50,120 nucleotides of DNA. It comes from Ignavibacteria bacterium (GTDB lineage Bacteria > Bacteroidota > Ignavibacteria > Ignavibacteriales > Melioribacteraceae). The notes beneath the pieces are model-generated. The model worked only from the letters and a program-made list of their open reading frames with translations, did no database searches and was not told the origin of the DNA. Shown one piece after another: positions 31,077 to 41,363 of this stretch (its first letter is position 1; every line of letters starts with the position of its first letter). The position numbers were made by a program, and so were the translations under genes. The DNA lies in contig VGVY01000007.1 of NCBI GenBank assembly GCA_016873835.1, positions 1 to 50,120 of the forward strand. Reading direction: 5' to 3'.

Positions 31077-31721
31077 ATGAAAGTGATTTCATTAATTATA
31101 GCTTTAATTTTGTGCAGTAGTTTGTCTTATTCCCAACGACTTGGAGAATTGGCACCCGAGAAACCACCTGAGATTTTTCCTGATAATAGTTGGGGTGCAG
31201 ATCTTATGTTCGGTGAGGGTGGCTTTGGACTTGGAACATTTTATCGACGGCAATTAAGTCAAAATTTAATTGGTTTTGTAGACTTATCAATTTCAGAATC
31301 AAAAGATGAACGAGAAATTGAATACATAGATTTTTGGGGAAATACATTTACTTATAATAAGGTTAATCGAGTTTTTCTTCTGCCTCTTAATCTTGGAATT
31401 CATTACAGATTATTTACTGAGTCATTAACAGAAAATTTACGTCCTTACCTTAATGCCGGAATTGGTCCAACCTTTGTAGTTACCACTCCTTATGATATAG
31501 AATTTTTCAGCGCTTTCGGAAAAGCACATATTAACTATGCAGCTGGCGGTTACATTGGTATTGGAGCAAATTTTGGAACAAGCAAAAATAATTTAGTAGG
31601 GATTAATTTAAGATATTATTTTGTACATCTTTTTGGCGAAGGCGTTGAGAGCCTTAAAGGTAATGTAAGAAAAGATTTTGGGCATTTTTTTCTTACACTA
31701 AATATTGGCATTATGTATTGA
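31077..31721 (+). CDS. Secreted outer-membrane beta-barrel protein
   Basis: 214 aa. Signal peptide MKVISLIIALILCSSLSYSQ, then alternating strands such as GGFGLGTFYRRQLSQNLIGFVDLSI, VFLLPLNLGIHYRLF, LRPYLNAGIGPTFVV and FGHFFLTLNIGIMY at the C-terminus. This is an OmpA-like or OprF-like eight-stranded barrel pattern without a peptidoglycan-binding domain. AAAGGAAT precedes the ATG. The DUF2461 gene starts within its stop codon (TTGA overlap). Specific role unknown. Confidence 0.75.
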   Translation: MKVISLIIALILCSSLSYSQRLGELAPEKPPEIFPDNSWGADLMFGEGGFGLGTFYRRQLSQNLIGFVDLSISESKDEREIEYIDFWGNTFTYNKVNRVFLLPLNLGIHYRLFTESLTENLRPYLNAGIGPTFVVTTPYDIEFFSAFGKAHINYAAGGYIGIGANFGTSKNNLVGINLRYYFVHLFGEGVESLKGNVRKDFGHFFLTLNIGIMY

Positions 31722-32446
31722 AAAATGTAATTCTAGATTTTAAAGGTTTTAGCAAAGAAATTTTTTCATTCCTTACCGATCTAAAAAAAAATAATTCCAT
31801 CTCTTGGTTTCATGAAAATAAAGATCGATATCAAAACTCTTTGGTTGTTCCAAGTAAATCATTTATTTCAGCTGTTGGTCCTTTTTTTACTAGATTAAAT
31901 CCAGCAATACGAACTGAGCCAAAATTTAACCATACAATCATGAGATTGAATAAGGATATGAGATTCAATAAAGGAGAACCATATCGTCCCTTCTTATTAA
32001 TTCATTTTGGTCGTTTTAAACTCGACAGTGAATTTTATCTTTATTTTAATACAAATGGCGCACAAGTTGGTCTTTTCATTAATAATACATCTAGTGAACA
32101 GCTCTACTTCAAAAAAAATCTAGACAAATATCGAAAAGAAATTGAAGATGTTTGTAATCGTTACAAAATAAATAACAATTTCAGTCTGTCAGACTTAGAA
32201 GATGAAGACAATGTCATTTCCCCTAAATTCATTTTTTCAAAACATTTCGAAATAATTAAGAAAACTGAACACATTCTAATTCAACAATCAAAAAAAATTA
32301 AGAGCAATATTCTTTATTCAGATTTGGTTATAGACTATTTTATTAAAATGGTATCCCAATTATATCCGCTTTATTGTTTTACAATTTCACCCCAGCCATT
32401 CAAAGAATTAAAAAAATTTGAAGATAATATTGGTGATATTGTTTAG
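31718..32446 (+). CDS. DUF2461 family protein
   Basis: 242 aa. The family pattern is clear: FLTDLKKNNSISWFHENKDRYQ near residue 16, MRLNKDMRFNKGEPYRPFLLIHFGR, and a C-terminal SPQPFKELKKF. DUF2461 (TIGR02453) proteins are widespread in Bacteroidota and fungi, cytosolic, with no established activity. The start is a TTG overlapping the stop of the barrel-protein gene by four bases; no ATG is near enough, so translation is coupled. The 126 bases after the gene hold no feature I can name apart from an AATAAGAATTATTCCTTATT inverted repeat. Confidence 0.8.
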   Translation: MKNVILDFKGFSKEIFSFLTDLKKNNSISWFHENKDRYQNSLVVPSKSFISAVGPFFTRLNPAIRTEPKFNHTIMRLNKDMRFNKGEPYRPFLLIHFGRFKLDSEFYLYFNTNGAQVGLFINNTSSEQLYFKKNLDKYRKEIEDVCNRYKINNNFSLSDLEDEDNVISPKFIFSKHFEIIKKTEHILIQQSKKIKSNILYSDLVIDYFIKMVSQLYPLYCFTISPQPFKELKKFEDNIGDIV

Positions 32447-32572
32447 TAGCTACACTAACATTTAGTCACTCACCAGCAATGAGAATTAATTCAACTTAAA
32501 ATTTACCTTTTTACAAATAAGAATTATTCCTTATTCGTATATTTTAAATGTAATTTCAATAATGAGGCTCAA

Positions 32573-33982
32573 TTGTTGGATATATCAGAGTTAAAATCAA
32601 TATTTGATAGTTATCTATTATATAAAGATGAATCGCTAAAAACTGATAGAATTATTCACCAAGATATACTAAAGAAAATTAATCGATTGAATAAAGCTTT
32701 TTTTACTATCGAATTATTGGGAAAATCTATAAATGGAAAGGAAATATTCACAATTTCTTGCGGTACTGGAAATATAGAAATACTTATTTGGTCGCAAATG
32801 CACGGTGATGAACCTACTGCAACAGCAGCTATTTTTGACATACTCTCATTCTTTTCAAAATGTGAAAATCATAAAGAATTAATTAGCTTTCTACTCAGTA
32901 ATTTAAAACTTCATTTTATACCAATGTTAAATCCAGATGGTGCAGAAATTCACAAAAGAGAAAATATTTTATCAATTGATATTAATCGGGATGCACAAAA
33001 AAAACTAACACCTGAAGGGTGTATACTTGCGGAATATGTGGAACGCATAAGACCTGAATTTGCATTTAATCTGCATGATCAGAATAGTTATTATACTGCT
33101 GGTAGATCTCGAAATCCTTCAGCAATCTCCTTCTTAGTTCCACCTTTCGATTATGAAAAATCAGTTAATCAAGTCCGTAAGAAAGGAATGCAAATAATCA
33201 GCTTGATAGAAAAACAATTAATCAATTTTCTGCCAGGACAAACTTCGAGATATAAGGATGATTTTGAACCTCGTGCATTTGGTGATTCATTTGTAAAAAA
33301 TAATATCACTTCCATTTTGATTGAATCAGGGTTTCTTAAAGGCGATATTGAAAAAAACGAAATCAGAAAATTAAATTTTATTGCATTGCTTTCAGGTTTT
33401 TATTCAATTGCTACAAAACAATACACATTAGAAGAGCCTAATGATTATTTTAAAATCCCCGAAAATGAGGAATTACTTTTCGATCTTTTGCTTAAAAATG
33501 TGACGCTTCCACATAATGGGAAATTATATAAAGTTGATATTGGAATTAATAGAGAGAAAAATTTTTCAATCAATCATCAAAAGTTTTATTATACTAGTAA
33601 AATAATTGAAATCGGCGATCTTTCAATTTATAATGGAATTGAAGAATATGATTTAAATGGGCTATATGTAGAACCAGCAAAAATCTATACTTCTAAAATA
33701 TCCAGTCTCAAAGAAATTGATTCAATTGATTTAAGTAAGTTACATAAAGATGGATATGCATTTGTTCTAATGGAAAATAATAGCTACGATTTCGAGTTTA
33801 TCAATTATCCAATAAATCTAATAACAACTAATAGAAAATATTTACCTACAATAGCTATAGAATCAAATGCAAATTTGTTAATTAAAAATGAAACCGGAAT
33901 TGAATTTATAGTAATCAATGGTTTCTTGAAACAATTAGGAGTGGATATAAATTCAATTTTAAATGGTGTTTTAATTTCGTAG
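32573..33982 (+). CDS. M14 family zinc carboxypeptidase
   Basis: 469 aa. The zinc ligands are H77 and E80 (MHGDEPT) and H168 (FNLHDQN). Substrate-binding NPDG (120-123) and NRD (138-140) are present, and E251 in SILIESGF is the probable catalytic glutamate. The catalytic domain spans about 45-280; the remaining 190 residues form a beta-rich region of unknown role. No signal peptide is visible, so it is probably cytoplasmic, which suits the M14 subgroup acting on peptidoglycan peptides or modified peptides. The start is TTG (32573 or 32576), with GAGG at 32564. Confidence 0.82.
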   Translation: MLDISELKSIFDSYLLYKDESLKTDRIIHQDILKKINRLNKAFFTIELLGKSINGKEIFTISCGTGNIEILIWSQMHGDEPTATAAIFDILSFFSKCENHKELISFLLSNLKLHFIPMLNPDGAEIHKRENILSIDINRDAQKKLTPEGCILAEYVERIRPEFAFNLHDQNSYYTAGRSRNPSAISFLVPPFDYEKSVNQVRKKGMQIISLIEKQLINFLPGQTSRYKDDFEPRAFGDSFVKNNITSILIESGFLKGDIEKNEIRKLNFIALLSGFYSIATKQYTLEEPNDYFKIPENEELLFDLLLKNVTLPHNGKLYKVDIGINREKNFSINHQKFYYTSKIIEIGDLSIYNGIEEYDLNGLYVEPAKIYTSKISSLKEIDSIDLSKLHKDGYAFVLMENNSYDFEFINYPINLITTNRKYLPTIAIESNANLLIKNETGIEFIVINGFLKQLGVDINSILNGVLIS

Positions 33983-34012
33983 CCTTCATTAGAGTCAGAA
34001 GGCTAAATTTTT
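33981..34012 (+). terminator. Likely intrinsic terminator after the M14 peptidase gene
   Basis: AGCCTTC at 33981-33987 pairs with GAAGGCT at 33998-34004, followed by AAATTTTT. The stem is seven pairs with a ten-base loop and begins within the stop codon of the peptidase gene. It separates that gene from the sigma factor gene 12 bases further on. Confidence 0.55.
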
Positions 34013-34023
34013 ACAATTGAATT

Positions 34024-34629
34024 ATGTTATCATCTGAATCAAATAAAAATAATAAAGAACAAAATCAATTCTATACAGAGTTTGAGAAAGAAACTTTGCC
34101 GCATATGAATGCCTTGTACAATTATGCTCTTAAAATAACCGGAGATGTTGACGATGCAGACGATTTGGTACAAGAAACTTATCTAAAAGCATTTCGATTC
34201 TTCGATAAATATGAAAGAGGAACAAATAGTAAAGCATGGCTTTTCAGAATTTTAAAAAACTCATTTATTAATGAATATCGAAGAGTTAAGAAACAACCTG
34301 ACAAAGTTGATTACGAGGATGTGCAGAATTTTTATGAAAACATTAAATCCAATGAAGTTAATACTACTCATTATGAATTTGATGCATTCAGTAATCTACT
34401 TGATGATGATATTTCTAAAGCATTAAATGATTTACCAGAAGATTTTCGAACTGTTATTATACTAGGTGATATTGAGGGTTTTACTTATGATGAGATAGCA
34501 GACTTTACTGACATTCCAGTTGGGACTGTTCGGTCAAGATTACACCGTGCAAGGAAAATGTTGTATACTTTATTATATGATTATGCAAAAAACAGAGGGT
34601 TTGTTAAAAGAATTCCCCATAAGAAGTGA
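34024..34629 (+). CDS. ECF-type RNA polymerase sigma factor
   Basis: 201 aa. Region 2 (about residues 24-95) carries DADDLVQETYLKAFRFFDKY and SKAWLFRILKNSFINEYRR. Region 4 (about 138-190) carries LNDLPEDFRTVIILGDIEGFTYDEIAD and VGTVRSRLHRARKML, a complete helix-turn-helix. An acidic linker of 45 residues joins them, longer than usual. No anti-sigma gene follows; the next gene encodes a universal stress protein, so control may be by another route. The long basic tail and linker resemble Bacteroidota RpoE-like ECF factors, but the regulon is unknown. Confidence 0.88.
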   Translation: MLSSESNKNNKEQNQFYTEFEKETLPHMNALYNYALKITGDVDDADDLVQETYLKAFRFFDKYERGTNSKAWLFRILKNSFINEYRRVKKQPDKVDYEDVQNFYENIKSNEVNTTHYEFDAFSNLLDDDISKALNDLPEDFRTVIILGDIEGFTYDEIADFTDIPVGTVRSRLHRARKMLYTLLYDYAKNRGFVKRIPHKK

Positions 34630-34651
34630 ATAAAAACAATCCATTTAATTC

Positions 34652-35110
34652 ATGTTTAATATAAAAAATATAGTCGTTCCAACTGATTTCAGTAAACTTT
34701 CATTTTCAGCATTTGAATATGCAAAAGAATTAGCTGAATCAACAAATGCAATAATACACCTCGTATACGTAATGGAAAAAACTCCTCCTTTTTTAGCTTC
34801 AAGATCATTGCATCTATCGGATGAAGAAGTTATTCAATTAATGGAAGTGGAATCAAAGAAGCAGCTCAATGAAATTGTTGCAAATCTTTCTGAAGATACA
34901 AGTAATAAAATTATCGAGGTATTCCGCAAGGGAATCGATTATGAAGAAATTGTAAATTATGCAATAGAGATTAATTGTGAACTTATCATAATCGCAACTC
35001 ACGGAAGATCAGGCATTATGCATTCATTGCTTGGTAGTGTTGCAGAAAAAGTGATTCGATTTGCAAAATCACCAGTTTTAGTAATAAAACCTCAAGATGA
35101 TGAACCTTGA
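34652..35110 (+). CDS. Universal stress protein, UspA family
   Basis: 152 aa, one Usp domain. The N-terminal IVVPTDFSKLSFSAFEYAKELA and the ATP-binding motif THGRSGIMHSLLGSVAEKV (G-2x-G-9x-G-S) are intact, so it is of the ATP-binding class. It starts 22 bases after the sigma factor gene on the same strand and may share its transcript. Stress or growth-arrest induction is typical for the family, but nothing in the sequence shows it here. Confidence 0.88.
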   Translation: MFNIKNIVVPTDFSKLSFSAFEYAKELAESTNAIIHLVYVMEKTPPFLASRSLHLSDEEVIQLMEVESKKQLNEIVANLSEDTSNKIIEVFRKGIDYEEIVNYAIEINCELIIIATHGRSGIMHSLLGSVAEKVIRFAKSPVLVIKPQDDEP

Positions 35111-35176
35111 CAATTGACCCTCATTTCTTTAGTTTTACCCCTCAAAAATAACCACATAGAAGGAAGGTGATATTTA

Positions 35177-35380
35177 GTGGTAGGTATTACCGTTCAAGAG
35201 AACGAGAATATTGATAAGGCTCTAAAGCGATTTAAGAAAAAATACGAAAGGTCTGGAGTTCTTAAAGAGTTCAAAAAAAGGACTTTCTTTGTTAAACCGT
35301 CAATTGAGAAAAGAATGGATTTAATTAAGGCGAAACGAAGAGCTCATAGAGAACAAACTTTAAAAGACAGAAAAGTTTGA
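35177..35380 (+). CDS. rpsU: 30S ribosomal protein S21
   Basis: 67 aa. The sequence VGITVQENENIDKALKRFKKKYERSG, with a basic tail (KAKRRAHREQTLKDRKV), matches S21, which lies near the anti-Shine-Dalgarno end of 16S rRNA and helps initiation. The start is GTG at 35177 with AAGGAAGGTG just upstream. This strong ribosome site is notable because S21 abundance is linked to Shine-Dalgarno use in Bacteroidota. It is followed by a strong hairpin terminator at 35385-35411. Confidence 0.92.
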   Translation: MVGITVQENENIDKALKRFKKKYERSGVLKEFKKRTFFVKPSIEKRMDLIKAKRRAHREQTLKDRKV

Positions 35381-35384
35381 CAAT

Positions 35385-35411
35385 AAAAAATCCCGCTTAG
35401 CGGGATTTTTT
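35385..35411. terminator. Bidirectional intrinsic terminator between rpsU and the LOG gene
   Basis: A 12-base-pair perfect inverted repeat (AAAAAATCCCGC / GCGGGATTTTTT) has a TTA loop at 35397-35399. The loop is also the stop codon of the minus-strand LOG gene. A-runs on the left and T-runs on the right let it act in both directions. Confidence 0.85.
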
Positions 35412-36227
35412 ATTTTTATTATTCAAATAATACTTTTTGAAATACGAAGTTATTTTTTCGAATGCCTCTTCAACACTATCAGCAAAATCAAAAAGTTTCA
35501 TATCACTTTTACTTATAGTTCCATGCTCAATTAATGCATCAAAATTTAGAATTTCTTTCCAATAACTTTCACCATACAAAATCACCTTAACTTTCTTAGT
35601 AACTTTCTTAGTCTGAATTAGAGTTAATACTTCCATCATTTCGTCCATTGTTCCAAAACCGCCAGGGAATACTACCAAAGCTTTTGCTAAATAAATAAAC
35701 CAAAGTTTTCTCATGAAAAAATAATGGAATTCAAAAGCAAGTTCGGGATCAACATATTTATTTACAAATTGTTCATAAGGGATACTAATATTCAATCCAA
35801 TAGAATGACCCCCAGCAAACTTGGCACCTTTGTTTGCAGCTTCCATTATTCCTGGTCCGCCGCCACTACAGACAATGAATCTATTTTTTTCTTGCTTTAG
35901 AGATTTTGACCAAGTGGTTATTTCTTTCGAAAGCTCAACAGCCTCTTCATAGTATTTGGACATTTTAAGAAGCTTTACCGCTTTATCAAAATTTTTCTTT
36001 TTAGAAGAAGCCTTTTCTTTTTTAGCAATGTTGATCAGTTTCATCGCTTCGGTTCTTGAAATAATTCTTGCAGAACCAAAAAAAACAACAGTATCAACTA
36101 TTTTATTTTTAGAGAATCGAGCTTTTGGTTCATAATATTCGGATAGAATTCTTATAGTACGCGCATCAGGTGAATTCAAGAAGTTTGAATTTTTATATGC
36201 TTTATCTGGCGGAATAAGTTTAGACAT
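35397..36227 (-). CDS. LOG family protein (TIGR00730), nucleotide 5'-monophosphate phosphoribohydrolase-like
   Basis: 276 aa. The LOG fold is seen as VVFFGSARI (about residue 47), VCSGGGPGIMEAANKGAKFAGG and the active-site motif PGGFGTMDEMMEVLTLIQ. Family members release the free base from nucleoside monophosphates; older annotations call them lysine decarboxylases, but the PGGxGTxxE motif supports the hydrolase. It is longer than the common 180-230 aa form because of an N-terminal extension and a helical insert (about 65-110, rich in Lys). Its stop codon forms the loop of the shared terminator with rpsU. Confidence 0.83.
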   Translation of the reverse strand: MSKLIPPDKAYKNSNFLNSPDARTIRILSEYYEPKARFSKNKIVDTVVFFGSARIISRTEAMKLINIAKKEKASSKKKNFDKAVKLLKMSKYYEEAVELSKEITTWSKSLKQEKNRFIVCSGGGPGIMEAANKGAKFAGGHSIGLNISIPYEQFVNKYVDPELAFEFHYFFMRKLWFIYLAKALVVFPGGFGTMDEMMEVLTLIQTKKVTKKVKVILYGESYWKEILNFDALIEHGTISKSDMKLFDFADSVEEAFEKITSYFKKYYLNNKNKKSR

Positions 36228-36277
36228 GCAACACCAAATTAATTAATAATCTAATGGTAGGTTCCATAATAAAACTT

Positions 36278-36302
36278 TTGCCTCTACATTTTGAAGAGGC
36301 AA
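36278..36302 (-). terminator. Probable terminator after secG
   Basis: TTGCCTCT at 36278-36285 pairs with AGAGGCAA at 36295-36302, eight base pairs with a nine-base loop, just after the secG stop on the minus strand. The trailing tract is AAAGTTTTATT, so termination is plausible but the U-run is not ideal. Confidence 0.55.
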
Positions 36303-36307
36303 GAAAA

Positions 36308-36655
36308 TTATTTTTGCGTTGGCGGATTATTTGACTGCTGTTGAGGAAGTGCGGGTGAGGGTGGAACTGTTTGCTGCCTTCCACTTTGAATTATGCTCTC
36401 TCGCTGATCACTAGTAGTTTGCCCTGGCAAAAAGAATAAATTTATTACTATAGCAAGAATAAGTAACATTGCACCAAGCCACCATGTAGCTTTGCTCAAA
36501 AAATCTGCTGTTCTTCTAGTTCCAAATACAGCTCCAAATTGACCAGTTCCGCCAAAGGAACCAGCTAATCCTCCACCTTTACTCGATTGGAGAAGAACTA
36601 CAACAACTAATAGAAATGAAATAACTAACGATAATGTGATTAATAATGTATACAT
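36308..36655 (-). CDS. secG: Preprotein translocase subunit SecG
   Basis: 115 aa. Two membrane helices (about residues 2-22 and 52-72) flank the family signature LLQSSKGGGLAGSFGGTGQFGAVFGTRRTADFL. The C-terminal tail is rich in Gln and Pro. SecG assists SecYEG during SecA-driven export; secA itself is at 12.9-15.9 kb. The gene starts 20 bases after the tRNA on the same strand, so it is probably transcribed together with it. Confidence 0.93.
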   Translation of the reverse strand: MYTLLITLSLVISFLLVVVVLLQSSKGGGLAGSFGGTGQFGAVFGTRRTADFLSKATWWLGAMLLILAIVINLFFLPGQTTSDQRESIIQSGRQQTVPPSPALPQQQSNNPPTQK

Positions 36656-36675
36656 TTTTTACTCCAAAAATAAAG

Positions 36676-36749
36676 TAGCGAGGGAGGGATTCGAACCCCC
36701 GACACGTGGATTATGATTCCACTGCTCTAACCTACTGAGCTACCTCGCC
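36676..36749 (-). tRNA. tRNA with CAU anticodon, probably elongator tRNA-Met
   Basis: A 74-base cloverleaf. The acceptor stem is GGCGAGG against CCTCGCT, with a G1-U72 wobble. The D-arm is GCTCAGTAGGTTAGAGC, the anticodon stem GTGGA/TCCAC with loop ATCATAA (anticodon at 36713-36715), and the T-arm contains GGTTCGAATCC. The discriminator is A and CCA is not encoded. It lacks the three G-C pairs of the initiator anticodon stem, so it is not tRNA-fMet. Elongator methionine is most likely; the lysidine-modified isoleucine tRNA shares the CAU anticodon and cannot be fully excluded. Confidence 0.92.
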
Positions 36750-36770
36750 AATTTTCATAAAACAAGGGTT

Positions 36771-36801
36771 CAAATATAAAGAGACAGCCTCCAAACATCA
36801 A
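36771..36801 (-). promoter_or_regulatory. Bacteroidota-type promoter for the tRNA-secG unit
   Basis: On the minus strand TATATTTG (complement of 36771-36778) matches the -7 consensus TAnnTTTG exactly. TTGA lies 19 bases further upstream at 36798-36801, a partial match to the -33 TTTG. The predicted start falls about 15 bases before the mature tRNA 5' end at 36749. Confidence 0.5.
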
Positions 36802-36822
36802 GAAATGTTTTCAAGAAATCCT

Positions 36823-37653
36823 TTATTTGAGTTTATTTTTGATGTTTTTTTGATATTCTTCTCTATAAATATCCGCATCTGAAGACTTATAATTTTTTAT
36901 TACGATTCCTTGAGCGGCCAAACGATCATTAGTAGATTTTATTCTTGAAACTGGATCTGGATGGGTAGATAAAAAAGTAGCTAATCCTTCCCCACCTTTC
37001 GAAACTTTTCCATCATCACGCAGTTTCTCAAAAAAGAATTTAACACTGCCTGGGTAATACTTTGTATCCTTCAAATATCTAATTGAATAATTATCACTTT
37101 CGTCTTCATTGGCACGACTGTTTGCAAGCAATGTTAAGCCAGTGAATAAATTAGCAACAATCTCTGAAATTTGAGAAGGATTATTACCCAATGCTAGACT
37201 AACGACTATTGATAATCCATATGCGGATGTAATCCGCTGAGTTGTATGTCTTCGTTCCACATGAGCAATTTCATGGCCAATCACTCCAGCTAATGCAGCT
37301 TCAGAATCAAGGTACTTTATCAATCCAGTATAAAGATAGACATACCCTCCTGGTACAGCAAATGCATTTAGCGTTGTATCGTTCTGAATTATTTCCAATT
37401 GATAGTTATATACTGACTCTTTTATTACTTCTGGAGAATTTACAATTGGATTAAAAATGTTCTCTAAAATATAAGATTTAACAAAAGGATCGCCATTGTA
37501 AATTGGATATTCTTCCAGTTTACTTCTTATTTCTTGATCGAATTGTTTTCCAAGTGAGAGTTCATCATTATCGGTGAATAGATTTATTCCGGTTGAACAA
37601 GCTGTAATAATCGAAAATACAATAATAAATATTTTTATTTTTTTTGATTTCAT
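36823..37653 (-). CDS. M48 family periplasmic metalloprotease lipoprotein
   Basis: 276 aa. Lipobox Cys19 (SIITACSTG). The zinc motif HEIAH is at residues 127-131, within GVIGHEIAHVERRHT, and the third ligand is in ANEDESDNYSIRYL near residue 185. It resembles the BepA/LoiP group without the C-terminal TPR domain. Such enzymes clear misassembled outer-membrane proteins in the periplasm. It lies 13 bases after the permease gene on the same strand, and its 3' end is 73 bases from the tRNA. Confidence 0.87.
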   Translation of the reverse strand: MKSKKIKIFIIVFSIITACSTGINLFTDNDELSLGKQFDQEIRSKLEEYPIYNGDPFVKSYILENIFNPIVNSPEVIKESVYNYQLEIIQNDTTLNAFAVPGGYVYLYTGLIKYLDSEAALAGVIGHEIAHVERRHTTQRITSAYGLSIVVSLALGNNPSQISEIVANLFTGLTLLANSRANEDESDNYSIRYLKDTKYYPGSVKFFFEKLRDDGKVSKGGEGLATFLSTHPDPVSRIKSTNDRLAAQGIVIKNYKSSDADIYREEYQKNIKNKLK

Positions 37654-37666
37654 GTTTGAACTCGAT

Positions 37667-39642
<1,976 letters not shown>

Positions 39643-39647
39643 TTAGT

Positions 39648-41258
39648 TTACGTGCGGTTGAAATATTCTGAAATGATTTTTCTAAATGATTCAGCTTCTT
39701 TTGAATCTTTCTTAATATTATGATTTTTAAGTGCCTGGTTTATTATTACATGTGCATCTTCTAATAATTGACAGTTTGAAATTTCATCTAACGTACTTGC
39801 AAATTCTTCAATATCATAATCAAAAATTACCTCTATTATGCGAGTCATATCTTTGTGTTCAAGAAGTTCAGCAATATCAATTTTTTGTTCTTCATCCTTT
39901 TGATAAACTATTTTTTCTTCACCTGATTCTTCGCTTAATTCTTCATCTTTACTTTTTAAGATGGTTTCGAGCATGCTTTCATCTTCTGGTTCTACTTCAT
40001 CTAATTCTGATTCAATATCCTCATCATACTTTTCATCATCTTCGTCTTTTATTATTGGAGAAGTTTCTGATTGTGCCTCTTCAAAACTCTCTAATTGACT
40101 TTCATTTGCTTCAATAGATTCTTCATAGACTGTTTCTTTCTCATATACATTTTCTATAACTGGTTCGATTTTATTTTCATCGTTAATCTTAATTCGAAGT
40201 TTTCTTGGTTTCTCTTGAACAGAATCAACTATTTGAGCACTTTCATCTAATTCAACTTCTTGATTAATTTCCAATTCAACATCAGTAAACTTAAATTCCT
40301 CTTTTAGTTCTTCTAAATCATCCGATTCATCATCTTCAACAGAAACTTTTTCACTTTCTGTTATTTCAGTGTTTATTTCAGTGTCAATATTAGTATCATC
40401 CATTAATTCTTCTTTTATACTCTCTGTTTTTTCAATTGGTTTAATTGGTTCTTCTATAACTTCTTGCTTAGGTTCTTCTTCCTCGATAATTTCATGTTTT
40501 TCAATCATAACTTCATCTAAAACTTTTTGATAGTCATGAACAAAAAACTTTTGGCTGGTTTCTTCTTTAAAATGCTGTTTAAGTTTTTTTACATGTTTTA
40601 ATAATTTTTTTTCTTCAAAAAACAATTCAACTGCAGCTAGAGGAATTTTATTTTTCTGTACTTCACCAATATTAAAAAAATCTGCCATGGATTTTAGAGT
40701 ATTTGCAATGATACTTTGCAAATATGTTTCTTTTCCTAATTCTTCAACTTTATCAAATAATTCAGAAAATTCATTTGAATTCATTGAAAGAATTTTCTTT
40801 GAATTGATATACGATACTATGATTTTCTTAAGGTATTGGTAATAATAAATATAGTTTAAGATTTGTTTTATTTCTAATGTAGTTTTATGATCTCCTTCAT
40901 CATAAACAAATTTTTGAAGCGTCCACTTCGGACGAGCAAGAAAGTTAATATTAAATGATGAAGCATGTAGTATAAGCTTTGCAATATACTCTTGTGAAAA
41001 TCTTTTTGACCTTTTTACTTCTTCGCTGATTTGAGAGAAAAAATTTGAAATCTTCTCGCCCGAATAATCGAACATCGAATTTTTAAGTAGGTTCTGTCTA
41101 TCCTCAAAAATTAGATAATCAATTTCGGCTGAAATATAATTTAGAATTGCCGGATGAATTTCGGTTGATGTTAATTGCTCGAAGGTAAAGTATGGACCAA
41201 GCCGGTTTACCTTGTTCAGGTTAAAATCGTATATGAACTTTATCTCTCTTTCGAACAT
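39648..41258 (-). CDS. Large acidic protein of unknown function upstream of obgE
   Basis: 536 aa from the ATG at 41258, chosen because AAGGGA precedes it; the frame is open to a TTG at 41279. No family recognised. The first 250 residues are a helical globular region (for example FTFEQLTSTEIHPAILNYISAEIDYLIFEDRQ and a KLILHASSFNINFLARPKW segment). The next 220 residues are low-complexity and very rich in Glu, Asp, Ser and Ile, probably disordered. A short helical C-terminal domain (about 470-536, MTRIIEVIFDYDIEEFASTL) follows. No signal peptide or membrane segment, so cytosolic. It is five bases from obgE, suggesting a link to ribosome or DNA metabolism, but this is context only. Confidence 0.7.
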   Translation of the reverse strand: MFEREIKFIYDFNLNKVNRLGPYFTFEQLTSTEIHPAILNYISAEIDYLIFEDRQNLLKNSMFDYSGEKISNFFSQISEEVKRSKRFSQEYIAKLILHASSFNINFLARPKWTLQKFVYDEGDHKTTLEIKQILNYIYYYQYLKKIIVSYINSKKILSMNSNEFSELFDKVEELGKETYLQSIIANTLKSMADFFNIGEVQKNKIPLAAVELFFEEKKLLKHVKKLKQHFKEETSQKFFVHDYQKVLDEVMIEKHEIIEEEEPKQEVIEEPIKPIEKTESIKEELMDDTNIDTEINTEITESEKVSVEDDESDDLEELKEEFKFTDVELEINQEVELDESAQIVDSVQEKPRKLRIKINDENKIEPVIENVYEKETVYEESIEANESQLESFEEAQSETSPIIKDEDDEKYDEDIESELDEVEPEDESMLETILKSKDEELSEESGEEKIVYQKDEEQKIDIAELLEHKDMTRIIEVIFDYDIEEFASTLDEISNCQLLEDAHVIINQALKNHNIKKDSKEAESFRKIISEYFNRT

Positions 41259-41307
41259 TATTCCCTTAAAGTGTTCCAATCATAATACTATAATACCAAA
41301 ACCAAAT

Positions 41308-41339
41308 AAAAAAATCCCGACTTTATTTGCCGGGATTTT
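41308..41339 (-). terminator. Intrinsic terminator after the T9SS protease gene
   Basis: AAAATCCCG at 41311-41319 pairs with CGGGATTTT at 41331-41339. The minus-strand transcript ends in a U-run from the A-run at 41308-41314. The hairpin lies 25 bases past the protease stop. A stretch of about 30 bases, loop included, is identical to the terminator at 46022-46052. Confidence 0.8.
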
Positions 41340-41363
41340 GAAATTCCGCCTCTATCAAATTAT

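Noticed and set aside
35397-36227. Lysine decarboxylase activity for the LOG protein
   Set aside because: PGGFGTMDE is the phosphoribohydrolase motif; the decarboxylase name is a historic misannotation.
36676-36749. tRNA as initiator methionine or lysidine isoleucine tRNA
   Set aside because: The anticodon stem lacks the three G-C pairs of initiators. The arm pattern fits elongator methionine better, although the isoleucine identity is not fully excluded.
39731-40117. Plus-strand open frame opposite the acidic protein
   Set aside because: It is an artefact of the GAA/GAT-rich coding strand, giving a Leu/His-rich peptide without a ribosome site.
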